DNA of 6,360 bases from an uncultured Gemella sp. Its GTDB lineage: Bacteria > Bacillota > Bacilli > Staphylococcales > Gemellaceae. Below the pieces are notes generated by a model. That model did no database searches, was not told the DNA's origin, and saw only the letters and a program-made list of their open reading frames with translations. A program made the translations under genes and the position numbers. The stretch lies in NCBI GenBank assembly GCA_945929765.1, contig CAMEOL010000058.1:1-6360 (forward strand), written 5' to 3'. Shown in pieces: positions 6,320 through 6,360 of this stretch. Each line of letters begins with the position of its first letter. Position 1 is the first letter of the stretch.

Positions 6320-6360
6320 TTGTTAAAAGAAAAAAGTTTAACAAAAGTTAATCTTACGCT
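6320..6360 (+). CDS. Start of a GHMP-kinase-like gene, possibly ispE (runs off the window)
   Basis: Only 13 full codons are visible, read from a TTG start: MLKEKSLTKVNLT and then a Leu codon (CTN). The end matches the pattern of IspE N termini, where a few residues lead into AKINLTL or AKINLSL; here it is TKVNLTL at the right distance from the start. IspE phosphorylates 4-diphosphocytidyl-methylerythritol in the non-mevalonate isoprenoid pathway. GGGAG (6307-6311) lies 8 bases before the TTG and could serve as its ribosome binding site. No ATG start gives an uninterrupted frame here: the nearest one, in the same frame at 6302, meets TGA after four codons. The fragment is short, so the identification is tentative and no gene symbol is given. 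The gene is divergent from cls. Confidence 0.45.
   Translation, partial: MLKEKSLTKVNLT

Overview
The window looks like a chromosomal segment of an AT-rich, Gram-positive low-GC bacterium (Bacillota). The reasons are the very low GC by eye, strong AGGAGG-type ribosome binding sites, the rbgA-rnhB gene pair known from Bacillus, an RNase J2-like protein, a PrsA foldase lipoprotein and a Bacillus-type cardiolipin synthase. TGG codes Trp at the positions checked and all complete genes end in TAA or TAG, so the standard code fits. A Gemella-like or other low-GC coccus is my best guess, but the genus is inference from memory of gene order and protein style.

Left part (1-2308, minus strand): a compact operon transcribed right to left from a promoter near 2280-2308. 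It runs rbgA (50S ribosome assembly GTPase), then rnhB (RNase HII, overlapping rbgA by 11 bp), then an RNase J paralogue 13 bp further on that leaves the window at base 1. The RNase J paralogue has lost most of the metal-binding residues that define the family. It is probably a J2-type partner subunit and not itself a nuclease.

Middle part (2213-3584): a 442-bp divergent intergenic region leads to a single plus-strand gene for an acidic, soluble 178-residue protein of unknown function. A perfect 7-bp inverted repeat exactly fills a 19-bp spacer between -35-like and -10-like hexamers upstream of this gene, an arrangement typical of MerR-family regulation. A terminator hairpin follows the gene, and then a striking 81-bp nested palindrome lies in the 3' region of the converging prsA gene.

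Right part (3585-6360): prsA (extracytoplasmic peptidyl-prolyl isomerase lipoprotein) and cls (cardiolipin synthase) lie on the minus strand, each with its own likely promoter. Both act at the cell envelope: cls makes an anionic membrane lipid and PrsA folds exported proteins at the membrane surface. Divergent from cls, the last ~60 bases hold the beginning of a plus-strand gene. Its first residues resemble the N terminus of IspE (a GHMP kinase), read from a TTG start and preceded by an ATG-initiated four-codon mini-ORF.

No tRNA, rRNA, CRISPR array, insertion sequence or phage gene was seen. Most of the window is ordinary housekeeping sequence. The least ordinary items are the degenerate RNase J, the MerR-like operator in front of the unknown gene, the nested palindrome and the odd start of the last gene.
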